In this document: piece by piece, positions 18,171 to 25,437 of the stretch | Layout: every line of letters starts with the position of its first letter | Position numbering within the stretch: the stretch's first letter is position 1 | NCBI GenBank assembly: GCA_009728235.1 | Contig: WNZI01000009.1 | Location: 1 to 64,000 of the forward strand | Length of the DNA: 64,000 nucleotides | Direction of reading: 5' to 3' | DNA from: Vibrio cholerae | GTDB lineage: Bacteria; Actinomycetota; Actinomycetes; Actinomycetales; Micrococcaceae | The notes under the pieces: generated by a model | Told to the model about the DNA's origin: nothing | Database searches by the model: none | What the model saw: only the letters and a program-made list of their open reading frames with translations | Translations under genes and position numbers: made by a program

Positions 18171-18371
18171 TCACTCGACTGAGACTGAGATGTATCCGTT
18201 GAGTGCCGCCGCGAGGTCGCACAGTGCTTCAGCTTGCGCCAGCGCGACGACGTCGCGTTGTGTCTGCGTCAAGGGCTCATCATTTTCAATTACCTCGGAT
18301 CGTAATTGGGTCAGCTCCTTACGAAGAGTGACGAAACGGGCAACGTCCTGGGATTTCGGAGACGAACTCAT
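18171..18371 (-). CDS. Small conserved-looking protein between the iteron arrays
   Basis: 66 residues, mostly charged helices: VARFVTLRKELTQLRSEVIE, then RDVVALAQAEALCDLAAALN. ATG 18371 is preceded by GGAAGGA at a good distance, which supports a real gene; the longer frame from 18416 lacks this. No known domain was recognised. It lies on the opposite strand to parA, between the two GACT arrays and inside the long inverted repeat, so a role in partition or copy control is possible. Confidence 0.55.
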   Translation of the reverse strand: MSSSPKSQDVARFVTLRKELTQLRSEVIENDEPLTQTQRDVVALAQAEALCDLAAALNGYISVSVE

Positions 18372-18509
18372 CGATATTCCTTCCTTGGGCAGCGAGCGAT
18401 ACAGCCACGCTAACAATCGCTCACGTCACCGCTGATGAGCTGGTACCCGTACCCGCGATTAGCTTGGTTGAACTCAGGCCCAGGCGCTCCACCAGACTGT
18501 GCACGGCCA

Positions 18510-18655
18510 CCACCTATGTTTGGTGACCTTTCGAGCTTTGGTGACGGTGGTGGTTGTGTACAGACGGTCGGCTGGTTCCTGCTGTCCACGTGGGTGCGGG
18601 ACAAGCAGCGGAGCGGGGGAGCTTGTGCCGTGCCCGGGTCGGACAGGAGGCGTCG
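18510..18655. repeat. Long inverted repeat, copy B
   Basis: Inverted partner of copy A, containing TTCCTGCTGTCCACGTGGG and GGACAAGCAGCGGAGCGG. Divergence is highest in the distal half, where this copy has AGGTGGTGG-like and TTTGGTGAC segments. It ends about 12 bp before iteron array 2. Together the two copies bracket array 1 and the 66-codon gene. Confidence 0.8.
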
Positions 18656-18667
18656 GAACCCTTCTAT

Positions 18668-18739
18668 GACACGAACGACTTATGCGACTTAAGAGACTTA
18701 TAAGACTAGACTGACTGCAAGGACCAGTAAGACTAACGA
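18668..18739 (+). repeat. GACT nonamer iteron array 2
   Basis: GACA/GACT/GACC occurs at 18668, 18677, 18686, 18695, 18704, 18713, 18722 and 18731, again with an exact 9-bp period. The last repeat ends 12 bp before the parA start, so the array overlaps the parA promoter and leader. A DNA-binding partner of ParA could use it both as centromere and as operator. Confidence 0.88.
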
Positions 18740-18750
18740 GAGGAAACCGC

Positions 18751-19521
18751 GTGATCTACACTTTCGCTTTGCCGAAGGGTGGGACAGGTAAAACGATCTG
18801 CGCGGCTGAGGGCGTTTACTACCTGTCGCGCCTCGGTCGACGTGTCCTGGCGATCGACCTCGACCAGCAGGGCAATCTCTCGCACCGGCTCGGACTCACC
18901 AAGGATGCCGAGATCAAGTACGGCACTGCCCAGGTGTTGACGGCCATCGCTGACGCAGCAGACGCCGCGGTGCCGGCCCTTTCAATTTCGGCCGACGTCG
19001 TCCCGCACGTACTCGTGGGAACGCATGAGCTGGCGGCGGTGGAGTCCCAGCCGCCGGCGGATCTCGTCACGACACTGCGCGATCATCTGCCGTCGATCGC
19101 GGGGGAGTACGACGACATCGTCATTGATACTCCTCCCTCGGCCACAGGGCTCGCCCTGGCGGGCCTGGCCGCTGCGGACGTAGTCATAGCGCCTGTAGCG
19201 ACTGCAACGGAGTCCTACGACCAACTGGAGCGCCTCGACGCGATCCTCGCGGTGACGCTCGGGAAGCGCATCAATCCCGGTATCAGTATCGGGTGGGTGA
19301 TGCCGACGCGGTTCGACCAGCGGCGCATCCTCGATCGGGAAGTGGTCGAAGCAATCAGCAAGCACTACCCGGGAAGGGTCACGGTTCCGATCCGCGAGGC
19401 AGTCACGGTGAAGGACTCGTACACGGCTGCACTGACGATCAGCTCCTACCGACCAACCGCCCCGGTCGCGCTGGACTACGCCGCAGCGTTCGCTCAGATC
19501 ATGCCGGAAGGGAACCTCTGA
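18751..19521 (+). CDS. parA: ParA family partition ATPase
   Basis: Deviant Walker ATPase of plasmid partition, 256 residues. The deviant Walker A PKGGTGKT is at 8-15, with the A-prime segment RVLAIDLDQQGNLS (35-48) and Walker B-like DIVIDTPPS (about 126-134). It lacks a long N-terminal HTH extension, which places it with the short ParA type (type Ib) that pairs with small centromere-binding proteins. GTG 18751 follows GAGAGGAAA. The next gene starts 2 bp after its stop and array 2 lies in its promoter region. ATP-driven segregation of the plasmid is the expected role. Confidence 0.93.
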   Translation: MIYTFALPKGGTGKTICAAEGVYYLSRLGRRVLAIDLDQQGNLSHRLGLTKDAEIKYGTAQVLTAIADAADAAVPALSISADVVPHVLVGTHELAAVESQPPADLVTTLRDHLPSIAGEYDDIVIDTPPSATGLALAGLAAADVVIAPVATATESYDQLERLDAILAVTLGKRINPGISIGWVMPTRFDQRRILDREVVEAISKHYPGRVTVPIREAVTVKDSYTAALTISSYRPTAPVALDYAAAFAQIMPEGNL

Positions 19522-19523
19522 CC

Positions 19524-20138
19524 ATGGCGAACCCGAAGAGAGTGAGTCTGCCTGACCGGGCTCCCGCAGCTCCCCAAGTCACGGCCACGACCGTCCGGGA
19601 CCGGGAGGCCGCTGCGATCGCTGGCACGGTGGAGCGAAGCCCCGTCCGCCCTTCGACGTCCGTCAGAGCCCCGGCGCGGCCCGTAGAGGAGAAGCCTTCC
19701 AGCAACGCGAGCCCTGCCGGTAAGAGCCGACTGGGTACGAGCTGGCAGGCTGTCACGTTCGAGGAGGCCAAGAGCGCGTACATGGTGGATCTCGACCTCA
19801 GCGACACCGCCCCCAACGCCTTCAACGAATGGATCGAGGCGGCAATCGTGAGGCATGCCCGCCTGTCACCGAACCGCCGTCAGAAGGTTGTTGCGGGGCT
19901 ACCTGTCGAGAGTAAAAATGGTGCACCGCGGCCGCGGAGTTTCGACGTCGCTATCAGCGCCCTCAGCGCCATGGATGAAGCGATCACCGAAGACCGGCAG
20001 AACCTCGCGATCGTCAACGGGAGATCATCGTTTGTCAGGGATGCTGTCCGGGCTGCGGTAGCCGATGTGAAGCAGCGGAGCGGTCGGACGGATCTTCCGC
20101 CGGCGCCGACGCGTCTGCCTCGCCGGCCTCCTAAGTAG
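19524..20138 (+). CDS. Probable ParA partner / centromere-binding protein
   Basis: 204 residues, translationally coupled to parA (2-bp gap, GGAAGGGAA before ATG 19524). The N-terminal third is disordered and Pro/Ala/Arg-rich. The C-terminal part has TFEEAKSAYMVDLDLSDTAP and NAFNEWIEAAIVRHARLSPN, which could be a ribbon-helix-helix-like strand plus helices, then a basic helical tail. No ParB nuclease-like domain is present. Position after a short ParA makes it the likely binder of the GACT iterons; this is inferred from context. Confidence 0.65.
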   Translation: MANPKRVSLPDRAPAAPQVTATTVRDREAAAIAGTVERSPVRPSTSVRAPARPVEEKPSSNASPAGKSRLGTSWQAVTFEEAKSAYMVDLDLSDTAPNAFNEWIEAAIVRHARLSPNRRQKVVAGLPVESKNGAPRPRSFDVAISALSAMDEAITEDRQNLAIVNGRSSFVRDAVRAAVADVKQRSGRTDLPPAPTRLPRRPPK

Positions 20139-20144
20139 ACCTGC

Positions 20145-20846
20145 ATGAATGAGCTTGATGCCTTTCACCTGGTTCGCTTGAAGGTCGACCAAGTCTGCGA
20201 CGCAACGGGTATTCCACGGGCTCGGGTGGAGATCGTGGAGAGATTGCACGGCACGAAGGGTCCGGACTTCACCGCGCACGTACGGTCGGAGAGAGGGTCA
20301 CCTGTGATCGACGTCCCGCTGCGCGTGGTGCGGGAGTATCCCGACGCAGCTCTCACGTGGCTCCTCGCGCACGAGGTCTGCCACTACAAACGGTTTGCAG
20401 GTCGCCGGATGAGAGAGAAACTGCTCACCGCTGGAATGGTCGGTTTCGGAGCGCTGCTCGGTGTCGGTGCGTTGTGGTTCGTGGTCAGTACGTTCATCAA
20501 CCAGGACGGACCTGAGGGTGGCATTTTCGTTGTGGCCGGCATGTTCGCCTACACCGGGTACATGGCTCTTGTGTTCGCGGATAGCCGCGCGGAGGAACGG
20601 GAAGCCGACCGGTTCGCCGTCAAATATGCAGGAACCCTTGACGGTGCCTTGCAGTGGGCTGCGCTCACCCACCTACAGGTGTCCAAAGCTCGCCGCGGAG
20701 TGGGCCGCCTCCGTGCAGTGTTCGACCCGTTCAACCGGTGGGCGGGGTTGGTATTCAGTACCCACCCGTATGTACCGCTAAGGATCGACGCGATGCGTGC
20801 CGAGCTGGAGCGTGTGGGAGTGGAGAAGAGTCCTCCAAGCGACTAG
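20145..20846 (+). CDS. Membrane M48-like metallopeptidase
   Basis: 233 residues with the zinc motif HEVCH (76-80) after a WLLA helix. Two transmembrane helices follow (about 90-113 and 122-146), then a second metal-ligand region EEREADRFA (about 157-165). Order and spacing match M48/HtpX-like integral membrane peptidases, although the protein is short. It begins 6 bp after the putative centromere-binding gene and so looks co-transcribed with parA. That is an unusual partner for partition genes. A role in the cell envelope during transfer or in stress control is possible. Confidence 0.8.
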   Translation: MNELDAFHLVRLKVDQVCDATGIPRARVEIVERLHGTKGPDFTAHVRSERGSPVIDVPLRVVREYPDAALTWLLAHEVCHYKRFAGRRMREKLLTAGMVGFGALLGVGALWFVVSTFINQDGPEGGIFVVAGMFAYTGYMALVFADSRAEEREADRFAVKYAGTLDGALQWAALTHLQVSKARRGVGRLRAVFDPFNRWAGLVFSTHPYVPLRIDAMRAELERVGVEKSPPSD

Positions 20847-20857
20847 CCCAGGGTTGT

Positions 20858-21307
20858 CTATGTCGCCGGCCCGGGCGGCGCGTCTCGGTAGTAGTCCGCT
20901 CCGTCGGCGGGGTAGAACATGTCCAGGAACTTGTCCTCGATGGTAAGGAAGTCTGTGACTTGTTCCATGACCCGGCAGAAGGCCAGATCGTAGGTGAAGA
21001 TGTGTCCGTGACGATGGTTCACGGGCACCCACGTGTTGTTCAACAGTGGCATACACCAGATTCCGGACACGGGAGGGGCGTACAGCACTTCCAACCGGTG
21101 TGGAGGGATGCCAGGCCGTCCGCTGTAACCCATGAGTAACCCGGCCCCAGTGTCACGCTCGATCCATTGAATGAGTGGTACCCGCTCCGATGGGTACAGC
21201 ATCCCGCCGAAGAACGAGGACCAATCGGCCTCACCGTACTTCTCGTTGGACCTATCGAGCCACAGTGACCGTACTGGCTCGTTATCGAACCTTTCCCAGT
21301 TCGCCAT
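20858..21307 (-). CDS. Hypothetical protein, about 149 residues
   Basis: No family recognised. It is soluble, rich in Trp, Pro and Tyr (WLDRSNEKYGEADWSSFFGG, RHGHIFTYDLAFCRVM), with no signal peptide or membrane segment. ATG 21307 is preceded by GGGGGGTG; the adjacent GTG 21310 is an alternative. It converges with the metallopeptidase gene, 11 bp between stops. Two further small minus-strand genes lie upstream, so the three may share a promoter near 21.95 kb. Confidence 0.6.
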   Translation of the reverse strand: MANWERFDNEPVRSLWLDRSNEKYGEADWSSFFGGMLYPSERVPLIQWIERDTGAGLLMGYSGRPGIPPHRLEVLYAPPVSGIWCMPLLNNTWVPVNHRHGHIFTYDLAFCRVMEQVTDFLTIEDKFLDMFYPADGADYYRDAPPGPAT

Positions 21308-21334
21308 CACACCCCCCAGGTTGTTCTTCCGTGG

Positions 21335-21646
21335 TTATGCGTCGGAGTGACTGTCGTTCGCTGCGGATGCTTCTTGGCTGGAAGCTGATGAGGCTTTGCG
21401 GTTGTTGCGTCGGCGAGTTGTTGCAGCGCCATTTTCAAGTCCGAGCTTCTTCAGTTCATCGGCGCTCCATCCGTCCTTCGTCGCACGGACGTAGGCGCGC
21501 TTATCTTCCTTCTCTGCTTCGGCTAGCTGCTCCTGTAGGTCTGTGATTCGCTGCCTCGCTTTGACCAACGCGGTCACTGACTCGATGCGCGAGGTCAGAA
21601 GGTTACGTGCCTGCTCTTGGGTTTCTTCGACGCTCATATTTGCCAT
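21335..21646 (-). CDS. Small coiled-coil protein
   Basis: 103 residues. A long charged helix (about 10-65: VKARQRITDLQEQLAEAEKE) has heptad-like spacing, followed by a basic Ser/Ala-rich tail. No catalytic motif. A similar layout occurs in small actinobacterial plasmid proteins of unknown role. It is in line with the HTH gene upstream and the hypothetical gene downstream on the same strand. Confidence 0.6.
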   Translation of the reverse strand: MANMSVEETQEQARNLLTSRIESVTALVKARQRITDLQEQLAEAEKEDKRAYVRATKDGWSADELKKLGLENGAATTRRRNNRKASSASSQEASAANDSHSDA

Positions 21647-21680
21647 GCTGTCAGCCTAGCTGTGTGTGTCTCAGACGGCA

Positions 21681-21929
21681 CTAGCCCACACAACTATTGG
21701 TCACTGCCTCCGCTGGGAAGTCGTGTAAGTGTGCGTTCGCCGGATCGTGGAACCAGTCATCGACGTCACCGATGTCGTACCGGATGATCCTTACGAACGG
21801 CTGGTAGTAATCGGGGCCGATTCCGAGGCGGCGCCACCGCGCCAGCTCAGCAACCGTCACACCGTATTTCCGCTGTACTTCACGCGTACTCACTAGAACC
21901 ATCGCGCTCATCGTGTTCCCCGCTTTCAT
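21681..21929 (-). CDS. Small HTH protein, excisionase/MerR-like
   Basis: 82 residues. STREVQRKYGVTVAELARWR followed by a wing-like segment (YQPFVRIIRYDIGDVDDWFH) matches the helix-turn-helix of excisionase-type DNA-binding proteins. ATG 21929 is used because GGAACGGGGG precedes it; ATG 21911 is also possible. It is the most upstream gene of the short minus-strand unit and diverges from the mobilisation genes, so it may control the intergenic oriT and mob promoter region. Confidence 0.65.
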   Translation of the reverse strand: MKAGNTMSAMVLVSTREVQRKYGVTVAELARWRRLGIGPDYYQPFVRIIRYDIGDVDDWFHDPANAHLHDFPAEAVTNSCVG

Positions 21930-22225
21930 CTTGGCCCCCGTTCCTTTCGGCAACGCCGTCATCACTTGGACGCGAAGTGAATTGGCAAGTTGGAGACGGT
22001 GGACCGTGGAATACCGGAGGGAGCGAAGCGAGTGAGGATATGCCGCGAAAGCGCCGGCGGAGACTTGCCAAGAGAAGGGCGGACAGTACATTGACCAGCC
22101 GAAACGGAACGGCGCAGCCGATCCAAGATCATCAGGCGCGAAGCGCTCCATCCGGACGTCAATATCCCGAGTCTTACGGAAGCGTTCGAAAGAGCAGGAC
22201 GGAGTCCCAGACGGAGCAAGCTGGA

Positions 22226-22292
22226 AGTTTAGGTGCCCTAAACTAGGTCCTTCCTCGACGCGCGGCGTCCGGTCGGGCACACTGGGAGTGTG
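22226..22292. other. Candidate origin of transfer (oriT)
   Basis: The 430-bp non-coding stretch before mobC holds two perfect inverted repeats. AGTTTAGG (22226-22233) pairs with CCTAAACT (22237-22244), and CACACT (22278-22283) pairs with AGTGTG (22287-22292). Paired short inverted repeats just upstream of relaxase genes are the usual make-up of oriT. The nick site cannot be assigned. The rest of 21930-22362 holds no gene I can support; GGAGGGAGCGAAGCGAG near 22018 is a notable GAGCGA-type repeat. Confidence 0.5.
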
Positions 22293-22362
22293 GTCCCCGG
22301 GCAAGCCGGGTTCGCTGCGCTGGCAAAGTCAGAAACGAACGGGCGGGAAGGCGGTACGGCGG

Positions 22363-22779
22363 ATGAGCGAAGACAAGGCAAGCAGCGGCGCTGGTAGCGG
22401 CCTTGCTGGTTGGAAGTCTCGACGCCGTCGCGCGAACGTCGATGGCGGGAGAATGCACCGCCACGTGGTGAAGGTTACGCCCGAGGAAGAAGCGCAGCTC
22501 GCGATGATCGCGGAGCGTCATCATGTGACCGTCGCACGGCTCCTGGTTGAGTCGGCGTTGAGTGAGGCCGGCGAGACGCCGTCCGAGCGGCGTAACCAGT
22601 TCGTGGAGTTGTCGAACCTTGCACGTCTGGTGGGGACGGTCGCAAACAACGTCAACCAGGTTGCACGCCACGCGAACAGTACTGGCGAGATCCCCGCGGA
22701 CGCTGCTGCGTCTGTCGCGCACGCCAAGAGCGTGATCTACCGGGTGGACCGTCTCCTCGCGGAGATGGCAGGCCGGTAG
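22363..22779 (+). CDS. mobC: MobC-like relaxosome accessory protein
   Basis: 138 residues. A basic N-terminus (GWKSRRRRANVDGGRMHRHV) is followed by VVKVTPEEEAQLAMIAERH, an RHH-like DNA-binding segment. The conserved MobC C-terminal block is then LARLVGTVANNVNQVARHAN. These proteins bind oriT and help the relaxase open the strands. ATG 22363 has GGGAAGGCGG upstream; the longer frame lacks a site. It ends 2 bp before the relaxase start, so the two are coupled. Confidence 0.85.
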   Translation: MSEDKASSGAGSGLAGWKSRRRRANVDGGRMHRHVVKVTPEEEAQLAMIAERHHVTVARLLVESALSEAGETPSERRNQFVELSNLARLVGTVANNVNQVARHANSTGEIPADAAASVAHAKSVIYRVDRLLAEMAGR

Positions 22780-22781
22780 TC

Positions 22782-24482
22782 ATGATCCCGAACATCACGC
22801 AGGGTGATCGCATGAGCGGGCTCATGGTGTATCTCGCCGGCCCCGGGCGGGCGAATGAGCACGAAGAGCCCCACCTTGTTGCGGGGGATTCGGCGCTGAT
22901 GGCGTGGCACGACGATAACGAGCTGAACCGGGACGCGGCGCTCGACATCGCCAATTCACTAGACCGGGCAAAGCAGTTCTACGGGACCGACGTCGACGGC
23001 GGCCACGTCTTCCACTGTTCACTGAGCCTCTCGGCGGAGGAGGGCAAACTCACCGACCAACAGTGGGCCGACGTCGCCACCGATTACATGGACTCCATGG
23101 GATTCACGGAATCCGATGGCAAGGCACCCTGCCGGTGGGTTGCAGTCCGGCACGGTGTCAGCAAGAACGGCAACGATCACGTGCACATCGTGGCGTCCAT
23201 GGTGCGCGACGACGGTACCAAGTGGAACGACTGGAAATCGAAGTACAAGTCACAGCAGGTGTCGCGCGAGCTGGAGAAGAAGTACGGGCTGAACCAGCTG
23301 GGGGAGGTTCGAGCGGAACGTGGGTTCAGTCCCGCGGAGCAGGAAAAAGCACGACGGCAGGGTAAACCCGAAGTCGAGCGGCACACAGTGGCACGCACTG
23401 TCCGTTCCTGCGCCGCAGCGTCGACGGACGAAGCGGAGTTCGTGCGCCGCACACGGCAAGAAGGGTTGTTGGTCCGCCCTCGTTTCGCCGCGGGCCGCAA
23501 TGACGTCGTGACCGGCTACTCAGTCGCGGAGAGGCCCGCGAGGGGAGAGCGCGCCATCTGGTACGGCGGGAACGCCATGGGCCGGGATTTGACCTTGCCG
23601 AAGCTACGCGAGGGCTGGACGAGTACCCCAGAGAACGCGACTGAGGCCGTCAGCGAGTGGACCGCCGCAGGACGGAACAAGCGCGTAGTAGCACCGGGCC
23701 GAGAGACGATCACACCAAGTGCCGAGCTGTGGCAGAAGCACGCCGAGGAAGTGGGGGAGCTGCGGGCTCAACTCGCGTCCACCCCGTACACCGATCACGT
23801 CGCGTGGGCGCAGGCCGCGCGTGAAACGTCAGCCGCGTTCGGGGCGTGGTCGAAGAGGATCGAGGCGACGCCGGGACCGCTCGCGGATGCCGCACGGGAG
23901 CTGTCGAAGTCCGCGCAGCTGAGGCACTACCCGCAGGCCGACGACCGGCGGGTAGGAAAGCCGACGCCAAAGGCCGGCATCGTGTCCGCCAGGGGAGCGA
24001 CGATGATCCTCCTCGCGTCGACGTCGAAGAGCGACCGCGCGGCCTACGCGCTGATGTTCCGGCAGCTCGCGCTCACCGCCAAAGCGATCCACGACATGCA
24101 CGCGGCCACCAACGATCTTCAGCGCGTGCGCCGGCTCACCACGGCGATGGCAGACGTCACCCGGGCCGTGGAGGCAAGCGCCCTCGCCAACACCATCAGG
24201 ATCGCAGCACCCGGCGCCGAGACGGCGGCTGTACGGATACCAGCAGAGGCCGTGAGAGCCGCTGAGAAGCCCCAGGAGTCGACGCTGGAGGAACTGCGGG
24301 CCAAGCACCCAGGTGCGGACGAGGAGACGTTGAGAGCGTTCCAGATCGCCGGCCGCGGTCGTGGAGGATCACCGATACCGACACCGCTCACCAAGGGAGA
24401 CGGTGCCGCTGCGCTGACGGGGTCGACGGCACCCGCACGGGCACAACACCAGACGACCAATGAACCAGACCTCGAACGATGA
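22782..24482 (+). CDS. Relaxase / mobilization nuclease
   Basis: 566 residues. It nicks oriT and pilots the strand during conjugation. The N-terminal relaxase domain has a likely catalytic Tyr in MVYLAGPGRANEHE (about residue 17) and the metal-binding motif NDHVHIVAS (His133 and His135), preceded by RWVAVRHGVS with a third His. This fits the MOBP-type relaxases of actinobacterial plasmids. The C-terminal half is helical, with an Arg-rich segment and a Thr/Pro tail that may carry the transfer signal. It is coupled to mobC upstream and precedes a frameshifted coiled-coil gene. Confidence 0.92.
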   Translation: MIPNITQGDRMSGLMVYLAGPGRANEHEEPHLVAGDSALMAWHDDNELNRDAALDIANSLDRAKQFYGTDVDGGHVFHCSLSLSAEEGKLTDQQWADVATDYMDSMGFTESDGKAPCRWVAVRHGVSKNGNDHVHIVASMVRDDGTKWNDWKSKYKSQQVSRELEKKYGLNQLGEVRAERGFSPAEQEKARRQGKPEVERHTVARTVRSCAAASTDEAEFVRRTRQEGLLVRPRFAAGRNDVVTGYSVAERPARGERAIWYGGNAMGRDLTLPKLREGWTSTPENATEAVSEWTAAGRNKRVVAPGRETITPSAELWQKHAEEVGELRAQLASTPYTDHVAWAQAARETSAAFGAWSKRIEATPGPLADAARELSKSAQLRHYPQADDRRVGKPTPKAGIVSARGATMILLASTSKSDRAAYALMFRQLALTAKAIHDMHAATNDLQRVRRLTTAMADVTRAVEASALANTIRIAAPGAETAAVRIPAEAVRAAEKPQESTLEELRAKHPGADEETLRAFQIAGRGRGGSPIPTPLTKGDGAAALTGSTAPARAQHQTTNEPDLER

Positions 24483-24503
24483 GCAAGAGATGAGGGACGA
24501 CTG

Positions 24504-25261
24504 ATGAGCGAAGCAGACGGCATTGATGACGTGGTTGAGAACACGCTGCGGGCAGGGCTGATGGCAGCTGCACGGATCGGTGAGCAGTTAGCGCGTCTGC
24601 GCGAGCAGGATCAGCGCCGTATCCAGCAGGAGGAAGAAGAACGCGCCCGTGTCCTACAAGACCGGTTCACAGCTTCGCAAGCCGCAGCACGTGCCCAGCT
24701 CGAACCAGTAGGCCGCGACGACTGGTGGGACAAGGCAACTCCCGCCATGGTGGAACGAGCGCACGAGACGGCGACCGCGTGGAAGGACTACGACCCGGTC
24801 GCGCTGAACACGCGGTCCGGATCAAAGAGCAGGTGCAGCAGCGCTACGGGATCGACGTCGACAACACCGGGGCGACGGAACAGCAGATCTCCGCCGCATT
24901 GGCTGAGGCCGAGCGGGCACGCGGGCAAGCCCAGGAAGAACGATCGAACGGCGCAGCTGCTAGAGCTGATGAGGCAGTAGCCGGTGCGGCTGTGGCAGGA
25001 GCACGCAGGGAAGACGCTGCACTCTCGGCAGAGTCCGCGCGGGACAACTGGGACACAGCGGAACGACGGTCGGATCTCGCCGGCACCCTCAGCAAGAGCG
25101 CGGGCAGCGAAGCCGTTCAGGCGCGAATGATCGCGGACACCCACCAGGGCACCCACCCAAGTGCCGCGGTGAGCAGCCGCCCGAAGACAGCGCAGACGGC
25201 CAAGAGCCGCACCGCGCACAGCCCCGGCCGCACCATTGAGAAAGACGGACTTTCCAGGTAG
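24504..25261 (+). pseudogene. Coiled-coil mobilisation-associated gene with one frameshift
   Basis: Two overlapping frames form one protein. MSEADGIDD through KDYDPVALNT (24504 to about 24811) continues in the next frame as AVRIKEQVQQRYGIDVDN to GRTIEKDGLSR and a stop at 25261. Adding one base after AC at 24810-24811 restores LNTAVRIKEQ. Both halves are Ala/Glu/Arg-rich helices, so the intact product would be a coiled coil of about 252 residues. It lies 21 bp after the relaxase in the same operon. There is no slippery heptamer, so a mutation or a sequencing error is likelier than programmed shifting. Confidence 0.75.
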
Positions 25262-25272
25262 ACCGAGCTGCA

Positions 25273-25312
25273 CGCAGAAGAGGGAGGATCACGTGACCCT
25301 CCCTCTTCTGCG
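25273..25312. terminator. Bidirectional hairpin terminator
   Basis: Perfect 15-bp arms CGCAGAAGAGGGAGG (25273-25287) and CCTCCCTCTTCTGCG (25298-25312) with a 10-bp loop, placed between the convergent mob operon and the gene ending at 25438. Confidence 0.8.
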
Positions 25313-25358
25313 TTCGAAAGTGTGCCTGCCCAAGGGGTAAGCGAACAGTCATATCAGC

Positions 25359-25410
25359 AGTCAGAGCAGTATAGACTTTAGTCTTACTAGTCTTAATAGT
25401 CTTAATAGTC
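25359..25410 (-). repeat. GACT nonamer iteron array 3 (inverted)
   Basis: AGTC, the complement of GACT, occurs at 25380, 25389, 25398 and 25407 with an exact 9-bp period. Poorer copies lie at 25359 and 25368 (AGTC, AGTA). The filler TTAAT gives the same consensus ATTAAGACT as arrays 1 and 2 on the minus strand. It is 6.6 kb from parA, so it could be a second centromere or a regulatory site for the same protein. Confidence 0.85.
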
Positions 25411-25437
25411 TTCCCGAGGAGACCTGTACAGCCGTGT

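Noticed and set aside
18010-18435. Plus-strand frames across iteron array 1 and the 66-codon gene
   Set aside because: Their composition (Lys/Thr runs such as KTKQTKSKKRT) simply translates the GACT repeats; the minus-strand gene has a proper ribosome site.
24790-24830. Programmed frameshift in the coiled-coil gene
   Set aside because: No slippery heptamer or downstream stem was found at the junction; simple base loss explains the data.
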